From the NCBI RefSeq assembly GCF_000512205.2, contig NZ_CP006644.1:806001-870000 (forward strand): a stretch of DNA of 64,000 nucleotides, written 5' to 3'. The DNA comes from Sphingomonas sanxanigenens DSM 19645 = NX02 (GTDB lineage: Bacteria; Pseudomonadota; Alphaproteobacteria; Sphingomonadales; Sphingomonadaceae). This document shows positions 35,876-45,693 of the stretch, in pieces. A program made the position numbers and the translations under genes. Each line of letters starts with the position of its first letter. Positions within the stretch are counted from its first letter, which is position 1. The notes beneath the pieces were generated by a model. It did no database searches. It was not told where the DNA came from and worked only from the letters and a program-made list of their open reading frames with translations.

Positions 35876-36466
35876 ATGATCTCCATGCGGTCAGCGATGG
35901 CGTGGTTGCTCACACGGCCCTGGTGGGCGCTGGCGATCTTCGTGCTGCTCGGCGTGAATCTCGCATTGGCGTTGCTGATCCTGACGGATCGCACCGGGCG
36001 GTCACCGCCGACTGCGGCGAGTGCGGGGGAGGGTGGTGGCCTCGAACCGCGCTCCGCCGCGCATGCCCCGCGCGGGTCCGGCGATGTTCGGCCGGGTTGT
36101 CCGCGGGGCGCGCTGCGCCGGGGCGGGGTGATCGATGTGACGATCGACGATCGCGGGCTCGGCATGCTGGGCGTGGAGGCGCCGGATGGGCGGCTGGTGC
36201 TGCTCGGCAGCGATCTCGAACATCGGTCGACCGATCCCGATCCCGCCGAGGCGTGGCGGACGGGTCCGTTCGCGATCCGGCGCGTCGGCGGGCATCGGCG
36301 GATCTATCGAATCGCTAGCGGCCAGTTGGAGGATCGGCGGTGGGAGGGAAGCGTGCGGCCGCTGTTCGATCGGCCCGGCACCTATGTGCTGCGCTTCGCA
36401 GGCAATGATCCCGACGCGCCAGACCCATGGCTGCGCGGCAGTTGCGCTATCCGGTTCGTCGGATGA
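35876..36466 (+). CDS. Single-span membrane-anchored hypothetical protein
   Basis: 196 residues. One membrane span near the N-terminus (WWALAIFVLLGVNLALALLIL) is followed by a beta-rich extracytoplasmic part (VIDVTIDDRGLGMLG, GRLVLLGSDLEH, TYVLRFAGNDPDAP). No family recognised. It follows the DUF4329-tipped protein and overlaps the next lipoprotein gene by ATGA. A candidate immunity or envelope factor. No good ribosome binding site is seen; ATGs at 35876 and 35885 are both possible. Confidence 0.6.
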   Translation: MISMRSAMAWLLTRPWWALAIFVLLGVNLALALLILTDRTGRSPPTAASAGEGGGLEPRSAAHAPRGSGDVRPGCPRGALRRGGVIDVTIDDRGLGMLGVEAPDGRLVLLGSDLEHRSTDPDPAEAWRTGPFAIRRVGGHRRIYRIASGQLEDRRWEGSVRPLFDRPGTYVLRFAGNDPDAPDPWLRGSCAIRFVG

Positions 36467-37194
36467 GCCGCGCCATGCCTCGTGCGGTGCGTGCGACGAT
36501 CCTGCTGCCGGCGCTGCTGCTCGCGGCGTGCGGTGCGGCGGATCCGGTGGCCGTGCCGGATCCGGCCGATTCCACTGCCACGCGCGCCACCGCCACCGCC
36601 ACCGCCACGGCCACGCGGCCGCGTGATGCGCTGCGCGGCGATACGCCGCCGGAAGGCTCGCTGCCCTTCGAGGATCCGCCCTGGTTCCACTATGCCGTTC
36701 CGCGCGGTCATCCCGACCATGAGGCCGGCATGCGATGGTTCCGGCATGAAAGCGGCTATCGCACGCAGGGCGACGGCGACGATGTCCACAGCTTCGAACG
36801 CTATCTGAAGTCGATGGGGCTCGATCTCTCCATCACCCTGATGGATTGGGATGACGGCACCTCGCTCAGCGTTTCGGCCGGCGACTTCCGGTCCTTTCCC
36901 GGCAATGTGGGGCTGGAGGTGCTTGGCGGCTGGCTGGGCGTGCGCAAGCAGCGCGGATCGCGCCGCACCGACATCGTCCAGGTCGACGGCATCGAAGGGC
37001 AACTCGGCCGCCGCGGCAGGTTCCTGCTGATCCGCATCGAGGATCAGCAATCGCGCGCCTATGACTGCACCAGGGCGAGCCTGCCGGGGCATCCCGCCGC
37101 GGGCTTTGCCGATGATGCGGCGTTCGTGCGCTTTCTCACCCGGCACGATACGGCGATCGATGTCGACCGGTGCGAGCGACAAGAAAAGCCATGA
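36463..37194 (+). CDS. Lipoprotein following the membrane-anchored protein
   Basis: 243 residues starting with ATGA overlap. The leader ends in LLLAAC (lipobox). A Thr/Ala tract encoded by ACCGCC repeats (36589-36606, three perfect units) follows and could vary in length. The main domain starts SLPFEDPPWFHYAVPRGHPDHEAGMRWF and looks compact with no known match. Second gene of the pair behind the DUF4329-like protein; candidate immunity partner by position. Confidence 0.6.
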   Translation: MSRAMPRAVRATILLPALLLAACGAADPVAVPDPADSTATRATATATATATRPRDALRGDTPPEGSLPFEDPPWFHYAVPRGHPDHEAGMRWFRHESGYRTQGDGDDVHSFERYLKSMGLDLSITLMDWDDGTSLSVSAGDFRSFPGNVGLEVLGGWLGVRKQRGSRRTDIVQVDGIEGQLGRRGRFLLIRIEDQQSRAYDCTRASLPGHPAAGFADDAAFVRFLTRHDTAIDVDRCERQEKP

Positions 37195-37302
37195 TGATGT
37201 CGGCGGGATAGGCGCCGCGCGGTGGCATTCCGGACGCGCCACCGCGATTTGCATGACGCCGCGCGCTGACCCTGCAGGCGATCGTCGCCGTCCGCCCGCG
37301 GC

Positions 37303-37845
37303 TCAGAACCGCGCCGCCACCGTCACCCCGCCGCCCTTGCTGTCGCCCCACGGCACCACCTGCACCTGCGCATTGCGGCGGGCGGTGATGAGGAAACCGG
37401 TCGCCTCGCCGATCGCGGCGCCCACCGCCACGTCATACCAATGATGCTTGTCCGCCTTCACCCGCGCGAAGCCGACGAAGGCGGCGGCGATCTGCGCGGG
37501 AATGCCTGCCTGCCAGCCGTGGCGGTTGTGCAGCGTCGCGGCGCTCGCGAACGCGACGGAGCTATGCCCCGAGGGAAAGCTCTTGCGATCGCTGCCGTCC
37601 GGCCGCCGTTCGGGGAAGGCCTCTTTCAGCCCATGGGTGATCAGGCTCGCCGCGGCGATGCTGCCTGCCGCCTGCAGCGCGCCATCGCCATCGCCCTGCA
37701 CCAGCGGCGCGCCGAGCGCGGCCGCGACCAGGGCGTTGCGCGCAATGTCGCTGGCCTTGTCCCAATCCTTCTCGTCCGCCAGGGCAGGTGCGCTCCAGGC
37801 GGCACCGGCCGCGCAGGCCAGCGCCAGAACGGGCCGTCGCATCAT
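37303..37845 (-). CDS. PAP2 family phosphatase
   Basis: 180 residues with a leader (MMRRPVLALACAAGAAWSAPALA). The acid phosphatase motifs are KEAFPERRP (KxxxxxxRP), FPSGHSS (PSGH) and ARVKADKHHWYDV (SxxxxxxHxxxD-like, with Ala for Ser). It dephosphorylates lipid phosphates or related substrates in the envelope. The ribosome binding site GGAGG precedes the first of two adjacent ATGs. It is a host-type gene inside the phage-like block, divergent from the DUF3857 gene. Confidence 0.88.
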   Translation of the reverse strand: MMRRPVLALACAAGAAWSAPALADEKDWDKASDIARNALVAAALGAPLVQGDGDGALQAAGSIAAASLITHGLKEAFPERRPDGSDRKSFPSGHSSVAFASAATLHNRHGWQAGIPAQIAAAFVGFARVKADKHHWYDVAVGAAIGEATGFLITARRNAQVQVVPWGDSKGGGVTVAARF

Positions 37846-38238
37846 CCTCGTCCTCCGGCGGGGTCGTCCTGTCGCCCACCCCTGCGCCGCGTCGATGCGC
37901 AGGTCTGCGCCGTGCTTCGCATCCGGCCGATCATTCAACATTCGACGCATCCCCTGCGGACAATCCATGTGCCGGAACGGTCCTGTCCGCCACTCTCTTG
38001 TCGCATGCCATAAAAGGGCGCAATGCCGCCCCGCATGCGCCGTCGCGGCATATCGACCCGATGTGCATCGCCGACGATCGGAAAAAGATCATTCCCGCCC
38101 GCGGTGGGCGATGCGTGCAGCGCCGGTGCAGAATTCTCGCTTTATCGGTTCGGGATCGCAAGCAAGGATAGTATCGGCAATCACCATCTTGCTTATCCCC
38201 GCACCGCAGACATTATGGCGACGACCAAGGGGGATGAT
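37846..38238. other. Divergent intergenic region between PAP2 and DUF3857 genes
   Basis: About 390 bp that should hold both promoters. No gene, no clear operator and no convincing repeat was seen. An in-frame ATG at 38215 could extend the DUF3857 protein slightly. Confidence 0.5.
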
Positions 38239-40275
38239 GTGCGTCTTGCGATTTCAATGTGCCTGGCGGGTCTGATCGCCGGTGGGGCGGCTCATGCGGA
38301 AAATGGCGAGGTGCAGCGCGGGCCGGTGCCCGCCTGGGTGGTGACCGCCGAACCGATGCCGGTGCCGGCGGATGCCGCCGGCGCGGTGTTCATCCGCCGC
38401 CACGAAACCGAGGTCCGCCTCGATGGCCGGGGGGAGGCGGTTTACACCGGCTATCGCGTCAAGATTCTGCACGCCAGCGCGCTGCAGCTCGGCAACGTCT
38501 CGCTCGCCTGGAATCCCGCGGCCGGCGCGCCGGTGGTCCACATGATCCGGATTCACCGTGAAGGCGAGACGATCGACGTGCTGCAGAAGGCATCGTTCGA
38601 GATTCTGCGCCGCGAGGACCAGCTCGAGGCGGCGATGCTCGATGGCGTCCTCACCGCGGTGCTGCGCATCCCCGATCTGCGCGTGGGCGATGAGGTGGAG
38701 TTCGGCGCGACGATCCGATCGAGCGATCCCACGCTGGGCAAGGATGATGCGGGGCTGCTGCTGCTCGGCCCCGAGCCGGCGCCCGGACGCTACCATCTGC
38801 GCCTGAGCTGGGAAGAGGGGGCAAAGCCCATCGTGCAGATGAGCCCGGATATGAAGGCGGCCGCGCAGCAGGGTGCGCAGGCGATCGACTATCGATTCGA
38901 CAATCCGCCCGCGCTGGTGCCGCCCAAGGATGCGCCGCCGCGCTACGCGTGGCAGCGGATCGTGGAGTATAGCAGCTTTGCCGACTGGGCGGGCATATCG
39001 CGCCGGTTCGCGCCGCTCTATGCCGCGGCGTCGCGGCTCGATGCCGGTTCGCCGCTCAGGCAAGAGGCCGCGCGCATCGCCGCGGCGCACCCGCAGCCGA
39101 CCGACCGCGCGCGCGCGGCGCTGAAGCTGGTGCAGCAGGATGTCCGCTACGTCTATGTCGGGCTGAACGGCGGCAACCTCACGCCGGCGACCGCCGAGGA
39201 GACGTGGCAACGCCGCTATGGCGACTGCAAGGGCAAGACCGCGCTGCTGCTGGCGCTGCTGCGCGAACTGGGCATCGAGGCGCAGGCGGTGCTGGTCAAC
39301 AACGGCGGCGGTGACGATGGCTTCGATGCGCGTCTGCCGAGCCCGCGGCTGTTCGATCATGTCCTGGTGCGCGCGCAGGTGGCGGGCAAGAGCTATTGGC
39401 TCGATGGCACGCTGCCCGCGGTCGTGCCGCCGGACGAGGCGCCCATGCTGCCCTATCAATGGGTGCTGCCGTTGACGGCGCAGGGTGCGGCGATCGAACG
39501 GCTGGATTGGAAGCCCGCTGCGCGGCCGGACGAGGTCAATCTGTTCGAGATCGACGCGCGCGCGGGCTTCGACAAGCCGGCGCGGATCACGAGCACCACG
39601 ATCAAGCGGGGGATCGAGGGCCTGCAGCAGGAAGTCCAGTTCTCCGCGCTGACGCCGGCGCAACTGCTCGGCGGATTCCGCCAGCAGGCGATCGGAGACA
39701 CCTGGCAGACGATCGAGGATGTCCAGTGGCGCTACGACGAGAAGGCGCAGGCGGGTGTGCTGACCATCATCGGCACCGGCGCGGTCGATTGGGAGGATGG
39801 TGGCGATGGCGTGAAGTCTCTGGTGCTGCCCGGCGGCGGCTTCAGCCCGCCCGAAAAGCGTGTGCGTGCCGCGGAGCAGAATCAGGATCTGCCCTATTAT
39901 AACAAGCCGAAGTTCGGCTGTTACGTCACCACCGTCCGCCTTCCCTCGACGACGCGGCCGGGCCAATGGTCCCACAAGGATAACATCGATACGATGATGT
40001 TCGGCAGGGCCTATTATCGCGCATTCGATGTGCGCGATGGTGCCCTTCGCATGATCCGCGGCGACCGCGTCGAGCAGAAGGAAGTGGATGCGGCGAGCGC
40101 GCGGCGCGACAATGGCCGCATTCCCCGCTTCGACAACAGCATGGCGTGGATCACCTACGACCCCAACGGGGCAAGCGACATCACCGATCAGGGTGGGGCG
40201 CGGGTGCCGGCGACCTATGAGATCGACTGGACGGCGGACACAGTGCCCTGCCTGCCGGCAGAATTGATGAAATAG
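38239..40275 (+). CDS. DUF3857 and transglutaminase-like domain protein
   Basis: About 678 residues. The GTG at 38239 follows AAGGGGGA and gives a proper signal (RLAISMCLAGLIAGGAAHA). The DUF3857 domain (IRRHETEVRLDGRGEAVYTG, KILHASALQLGNVSLAW) is followed by a transglutaminase-like core: YGDCKGKTALLLALL (Cys), SPRLFDHVLVRA (His) and YWLDGT (Asp). This architecture is common in Bacteroidetes and sphingomonads; it is probably periplasmic and its substrate is unknown. A host-type gene lodged between virion genes. Confidence 0.85.
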   Translation: MRLAISMCLAGLIAGGAAHAENGEVQRGPVPAWVVTAEPMPVPADAAGAVFIRRHETEVRLDGRGEAVYTGYRVKILHASALQLGNVSLAWNPAAGAPVVHMIRIHREGETIDVLQKASFEILRREDQLEAAMLDGVLTAVLRIPDLRVGDEVEFGATIRSSDPTLGKDDAGLLLLGPEPAPGRYHLRLSWEEGAKPIVQMSPDMKAAAQQGAQAIDYRFDNPPALVPPKDAPPRYAWQRIVEYSSFADWAGISRRFAPLYAAASRLDAGSPLRQEAARIAAAHPQPTDRARAALKLVQQDVRYVYVGLNGGNLTPATAEETWQRRYGDCKGKTALLLALLRELGIEAQAVLVNNGGGDDGFDARLPSPRLFDHVLVRAQVAGKSYWLDGTLPAVVPPDEAPMLPYQWVLPLTAQGAAIERLDWKPAARPDEVNLFEIDARAGFDKPARITSTTIKRGIEGLQQEVQFSALTPAQLLGGFRQQAIGDTWQTIEDVQWRYDEKAQAGVLTIIGTGAVDWEDGGDGVKSLVLPGGGFSPPEKRVRAAEQNQDLPYYNKPKFGCYVTTVRLPSTTRPGQWSHKDNIDTMMFGRAYYRAFDVRDGALRMIRGDRVEQKEVDAASARRDNGRIPRFDNSMAWITYDPNGASDITDQGGARVPATYEIDWTADTVPCLPAELMK

Positions 40276-40293
40276 AAAAGGTGGCTGCGCGCT

Positions 40294-40584
40294 TCAGGTG
40301 CCGCGTTCGCTGAGCCGCGCCTGCGCCTCGTGGTGTGATCGCAGCGCCGCGCGCAGGCGATGGTCGGCGAGCTCGTCCGCGGTGGGGCGGCGCCAGCCCT
40401 GGCTGGTGCGGATCAGGCGCGTCTGGCAACGCGTGCACCAGCTCCAGAAGGTGTGGCCGTCATATTGGGCGCGCGGCCGATCCGGCTTGTGGCCACTGAC
40501 CAGACAGCCAAGTCCCAAAACAACCCCCTCCAGTCGATCAAGATACCGCAACCATGCCCCGCGCCGCGGCGCCGGCGCGATCAT
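40294..40584 (-). CDS. Small Cys-containing protein, paralogue of 48577-48780
   Basis: 96 residues from MIAPAPRRGAW. The core GHKPDRPRAQYDGHTFWSWCTRCQTRLIR..GWRRPTADE shares its layout with the protein at 48577-48780 (GHKPDR...C..C...LIR..GWR.P..DE). A CxxC pair suggests metal binding. Function unknown. It lies next to the gp14-like gene, on the minus strand. Confidence 0.6.
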   Translation of the reverse strand: MIAPAPRRGAWLRYLDRLEGVVLGLGCLVSGHKPDRPRAQYDGHTFWSWCTRCQTRLIRTSQGWRRPTADELADHRLRAALRSHHEAQARLSERGT

Positions 40585-40657
40585 GCGTCGATCGCGCCGG
40601 CCAAGGCAAGCCATTCCTGTCGTTGGGCAATAGCGGGATCGCGCCGGTGTCGCGTGG

Positions 40658-41167
40658 TCAGTAACCCTGCGCCTTCAGCTTCGAGAAGGAGGATGCGCCG
40701 CTGAGCGCGGTGGAGGCGGCGGAGAACAGTCCGCTCACCAGCGCGCCGTCTCCGGCGGAGCGCCGTGCCTTGGCCTCGGCACGCTGGTTGGTGGCGTTGA
40801 TGTCGAACCCGCGCACGCTGTTGAGGCCCTGCGCATAGATGCGGCCGATATCCTCGCTGGCCAGCATGTCGCCGTCGGCGATCATGTCCGCGGCGGAACC
40901 GAAGCCGGCGTCGATGCCGTTGGCCGCCATTGCCGCGCGCTGCCGGCCCTGCACGGCGGCCTTGTCCCGATAGGCGGCCAGCGCCTGCTGGCGGGTGGCG
41001 TCGAGCGCGGAGGCGGCGGCTTCACCCTCCAGCCGGGCATTGCGATCGGCGATGCGGGCCTGATAGCGCGCCTGGGCGCGGGCCTGAACGGCGGACATGC
41101 CGGTTCCGATGGCGGAAGCGGAAGCGGAAGCGGCGGCGGCGGCGATGGCGAGGGCTGGTGCACACAT
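40658..41167 (-). CDS. Internal virion protein, gp14-like
   Basis: 169 residues. The Ala/Ser-rich hydrophobic start (ALAIAAAAASASASAIGTGMSA) and helical body (QARAQARYQARIADRNARLEGEAAASALDATRQQALAAYRDK..GRQRAAMAANGIDAGFGSA) match the podovirus internal core protein pattern (gp14-type), which is ejected and forms an outer-membrane pore in T7. It is on the minus strand, opposite to all other virion genes here, so it has been inverted or moved. Confidence 0.75.
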   Translation of the reverse strand: MCAPALAIAAAAASASASAIGTGMSAVQARAQARYQARIADRNARLEGEAAASALDATRQQALAAYRDKAAVQGRQRAAMAANGIDAGFGSAADMIADGDMLASEDIGRIYAQGLNSVRGFDINATNQRAEAKARRSAGDGALVSGLFSAASTALSGASSFSKLKAQGY

Positions 41168-43578
41168 GGCGCCGCCATGGCGGCATCGGCATCGGACATG
41201 AATCGCCGGCGCCGCACCGCCCCCGATTCACGCCGTCCACGCCGGATCCTAGGCAGCGCGTCAATCTTCCAGACTGGAGTGCCGCATGCCCGTCGAGACC
41301 GAGGCCAGCTTTACCGGACCCCTCGCCACCAACGGCGTGACCACCGACTTCCCCTTCGCGTTCCAGGCGGCGTCCGCCGCGGAGATCCGCGTGCTGGCGC
41401 GCGACGCCGATGGCACCGAGAGCGAACTCGTCCCCGACGCTTATGCGGTGACGCTGGCGGATGACGCCGGCGGCACCGTGCATTTCGCGGTCGCCCCCGC
41501 GGCGGGGCTGAGCCTGTTCATCGTCTCCACGCCCGATTTCACCCAGCGCATCGCGTTCGAGAACGGCTCGCGCTGGCTCGCCGGCCCGGTGAACGAGGCC
41601 AACGACCGCGCCGCGCTGCGCGACCTGAAGCTGCAGGCCGAGGTGAGCCGCGCGCTGCAGGTGCCGATCGGCGAAACCGCGGCGCCCCTGCCCGGCGAGG
41701 CCGACCGCGCGCAAAGCCTGCTCGGCTTCGATGCCGAAGGCCGCCCCTACGCGGCCCACGTGGCACCCGCCGCACTCGAAAACCTCGCCGCGGCATCCGG
41801 CGCGATCGACCTGATCGCCGCCAACATCGCGCCGATCGGCGTTGTGGCGGAGGATCTGGAAGGCGCCAGAGCGATTGCTGCCGTGGCGGGGAGCATCGGC
41901 AATGTCGATGCGGTTGGGGGACAGATTGGGGATGTGCAGATTGTTGCTGATGATCTTGCTCTTGGTGCAGCGGGAAGCCTAATTAAAGCGACGCCGCAAA
42001 TTGCCGCCTATGCTGCGGAGCAAGCGGTGATAGCTTCGTCCAACGCGGCCCTTGTAAGTGCAGCTTTGACAGGGTTGCAGATACCAACGGCGTCGGCGTC
42101 GATCAAATTCCATGATCACAATGCTCAATACGACGGAGCATTTGGATTTGTGCAGCAATCTACGGCCAATTTCGGAAATTGGTTTGGTGCGGATGGCTGC
42201 TGGTGGGCAGAGATCGAAATTCCCCGGGAAAGAATGTTGTCCGCCCGTATCTTTCAATTATTCGGAAATGGTTTCACCGGGGGAAATAATATTGGCTGCC
42301 GCTTTTATGGATATGCCTATATCAGTGATCCAAATTTGCGCGGTGTATTCGAGTTTCTATGTCGTCAAACGACCCAGATCATTCGAACGCCGGCTATTCT
42401 GAGAAGTTTTCGACGCGCAATAATATATGCAGTTCGAATTGGTATGTCATGGCGATTAAGTGTAATAGATGTGGAAACAGCGGTTATCTATCAAGGGGCA
42501 CTAGTCGCGATGACGGATGTCGCAGGTCTCTCCAATTTTAATGGCGGCGTTGTGTCCATTGGTAGCCATAGTTCGAGTGCAGTGGCGCCGACGCCGGTGA
42601 TATCAACGGGATATTGGCCCGGTTCCATCCGGAGGATCGGGTATGTGTCAAGGGCAGTTGATGACGGCGATTTTTCTGCGATTTGCTTGGGCGCTGATCC
42701 GATCAGCCGCTTCGGTGGCAGCAACATGCGATGGTATCGCGATCTCAATGGCACGGACGCAAGCTTGGGAAAGCTTTCATCTGTGGTCGCAGATATGAGC
42801 GTGCCCGCGATCGTCGTCGGTGATGTTTATAGAGGTGGCCACATTGTGCCGCCCGGCGGAGTTCGTCCGGATAAAGATAGCGACGGTCAGGTATATGCTG
42901 CACGGCCTTCCACGTCGGCGGCCGTTTACCGCCGAAATGTTGTGATTCATAGTCATGGACCAAATATTCTTCAGATGCGTGTAGTGACAAAAAGTAATCG
43001 AGAGCATGTTGGTTGGAGCGATGTCGCCGGTGTGTCTGATGGTGTGAGCGAGGTAACCGTATCCGTAAATGTTCCGGTCACTCTGGAGTGGTGTCAGGTT
43101 ATTTGGAGGCTGAAGGATAACGCCGAATCGACCTATCTCGATGGCGCTTGGGTCAGTTTTGGTGGGGTTGCCGGCGTGTTTGGTCAGTCTCAGCTGGCGA
43201 ACCTCTTTTCCGGTGTTTCTCTTGCTCATTCCTACAGCGGAAAGGTGGCGGTCAGCCTATGTCAGACCGCGACCGCGACCGCGACCGTGTCTGGGACTCG
43301 GGGCCAAATTCTGAATCGAATTCTCCCTGGCTATGTCGTTGGGGACGGATTTGTGGCGGCGGTCGAGCAGGCGGCGCAACTGTACGGTGGTGCACAAATG
43401 TGGATCACCGACGGTGTGCCGAATTCATCTATGCAGCAATGGATTGACGATTCTGAAGGGTCGCGATCTTGGCAAGATACGATTGCAGCGTTTCAGTGGG
43501 GCGCTGGTCAGATGAGTACGATGCTTCTGCCTTGGTTTACGGCCATTCGATCGCCGGATGTCGCGTCGGTTTCTCTAG

Positions 43579-44923
43579 CAGGCTGCGGAAAAGGCGCTTT
43601 CGTTGAGCCGCTTGAGGTGATTCATACGCCTTCGGCTGAGGTTGAAGGATTTGAGATGCGCGGCGGCGATCACCGGAGCGAAGGGCTGTTTTCCTACGTG
43701 AGCTGCGAAGCCCGGGTCCCGGCGAACCATCCACTTCAGGCAATCCGCGCGATCGTCGACGAAGCTCTCGAGGTGATGTCCGCTGATTTCGATGCGATGT
43801 ATTCGCGCATTGGCCGGCCATCGATCCCGCCTGAGAAGTTGCTGCGCGCATTGCTCCTGCAGGTTTTCTATATGATCCGCTCGGAACGCCAGCTCATGGA
43901 GCAGATGGATTATAACCTGCTTTTCCGCTGGTTCGTCGGCCTGGCGATGGATGCGCCGATCTGGGATGTGACGGTCTTCACCAAGAACCGGGAGAGGCTG
44001 CTGGCCGGGGACATCGCCGCCAGGTTCCTGTCCGCGATCGTAGGGCAGTCTCGTGTGCAGGCGCTCCTGTCAGACGACCACTTCTCGGTGGATGGCACCC
44101 TGATCGAAGCGTGGGCCAGCATGAAGAGCTTCAAGCCCAAGGACGGCGAGGCTTCGGGCGGTGACGACGACGACAGCGCTTCGGGCACCGGTCAGAGCGG
44201 ACAGGCAAAGGCCAAGGGGCGGAACGCCGAACGCGATTTCCATGGCGAGAAGCGAACCAACGCCACCCACGCCTCCACCACCGATCCTGACGCCCGCCTG
44301 TTCAAGAAGGCACGCGGCCAAGCCGCGAGGCTGTGCCACATGGCCCACGTCCTGATGGAGAACCGGCATGGCCTCGTCGTCGATGCGACGCTCACTCACG
44401 CCACGGGCACGGCCGAACGGGAGGCCGCGCTGACCATGCTTTCCCGCATGAAAGGGCGCCATCGCATCACGCTGGCGGCGGACAAAGCCTACGATACAGC
44501 CGGATTCGTCGCCGCCTTACGCGACATTGGCGTTACCCCGCACGTCGCCCAGAACAATGCCAACAGGCGATCCGCTATCGATAGACGCACCACCCGGCAC
44601 CCTGGCTACGCCGTTTCGATGCGGATCAGGAAACGGATCGAAGAGGTCTTTGGCTGGGCCAAGACCAGCGGAAACCTGCGCAAGACCCGGCATCGAGGGC
44701 AGGACCGCGTAGGATGGAACTTCACGCTGACCGCTGCGGCGTACAATCTGGTTCGTCTGCCAAAACTGATGGCGAGGGCGTAGCTATGCGAGGAATCCGC
44801 CACACGGCGGGTTCTGGCAGCCAACGATTGCCACCAGATGCCGACTTCCCCAACAACCGTTGCCTGATAAACCCTTCGAGCCCGGCGATCACCGCGCCTC
44901 AAGGAGGGTTTTTCCGCGCCCTG
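43579..44923 (+). mobile_element. IS5-family insertion sequence (1,345 bp)
   Basis: The terminal inverted repeats begin CAGGCTGCGGAAAA (left) and, in reverse complement, CAGGGCGCGGAAAA (right). They are flanked by the 4-bp target duplication CTAG at 43575-43578 and 44924-44927. It carries one DDE transposase. Removing the element and one CTAG restores the fibre frame exactly. Confidence 0.9.
43656..44783 (+). CDS. IS5-family DDE transposase
   Basis: 375 residues. The N-terminal DUF772-like segment (IPPEKLLRALLLQVFYMIRSERQLMEQMDYNLLFRWFVGL) is followed by the DDE catalytic core (DDHFSVDGTLIEAW, LAADKAYDTAGFVAAL, MRIRKRIEEVFGWAKT, the Y-(2)-R-(3)-E-(6)-K-like signature). An Asp-rich loop (GGDDDDSASGTG) is typical of some sphingomonad copies. 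The ATG at 43656 is in frame with the fibre gene, so a fusion can also be translated. Confidence 0.9.
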   Translation: MRGGDHRSEGLFSYVSCEARVPANHPLQAIRAIVDEALEVMSADFDAMYSRIGRPSIPPEKLLRALLLQVFYMIRSERQLMEQMDYNLLFRWFVGLAMDAPIWDVTVFTKNRERLLAGDIAARFLSAIVGQSRVQALLSDDHFSVDGTLIEAWASMKSFKPKDGEASGGDDDDSASGTGQSGQAKAKGRNAERDFHGEKRTNATHASTTDPDARLFKKARGQAARLCHMAHVLMENRHGLVVDATLTHATGTAEREAALTMLSRMKGRHRITLAADKAYDTAGFVAALRDIGVTPHVAQNNANRRSAIDRRTTRHPGYAVSMRIRKRIEEVFGWAKTSGNLRKTRHRGQDRVGWNFTLTAAAYNLVRLPKLMARA

Positions 44924-45693
44924 CTAGATGCCGCGGTGAAGGGTTCAGGGCCGAATGCCAAGGAGCATTGGGTTTTTGAAGATGGGTTTGCGCAGGCGGG
45001 AACGACTGTGGTCGTCTATCCTGGTGTCCGTGAGGATGTTGATGGAAATTTCACGTATGACGGTGATGGGCTGTCCGGCGTTGCTCGTCAGTCAATACGA
45101 TCATGGGTTGACGACAATTCGGCCTTTGCGATTGCCGGGCAGGAGCAGCCGTTCGAGTTGCAAGACACGTATCATCCGCCCAACACGATCGATGGTAACA
45201 TCGCGTTTGGCATCACATTAGGCGTTGGTTTCGCTCAGGGAATGCGGGCGTTTAATTACGAGGAGATGCACGTCGATCCATCATCGATAAAATTTGACGT
45301 TGGAAACACATCATTTCATTTCGACATCGTTACACCGTTAAATCGACCAATCCGGAATCGTCGAGGAAGTACCTGGACTTCTGGTGAGTACAGAGATGTC
45401 GGTGGTGTTGAAGTCTCGCTTGATGGTGGCGCCGCATGGTCATATGTTGGCTTTTCAAATTCGAGCAATGTGGGCCGTGCTTATATATCGGGACGCCGCC
45501 GCGTGACGGTTGCGAAGGCGGTCGGCGCATGGCCATCGCATCTGCGAGTTCGAATCGGAAAGGGCGGCCCTTTCGCTTACGGCACCGCTAATCCGGACGG
45601 GAACGAGGTGGCTCGCAATTACTGGCTGTATGATGGCGATCAACGGATTATCAATAATGGTATTGGCAGTCCGATGAGGCTTTCGGACGCCGT

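Noticed and set aside
38254-39975. A 573-residue minus-strand frame opposite the DUF3857 gene
   Set aside because: Shadow of the plus-strand transglutaminase-like protein, which has all catalytic motifs.
41286-44783. A single 1,165-residue fibre-transposase fusion as a natural protein
   Set aside because: The last part is an IS5 transposase bounded by inverted repeats and a CTAG duplication; the in-frame join is accidental.
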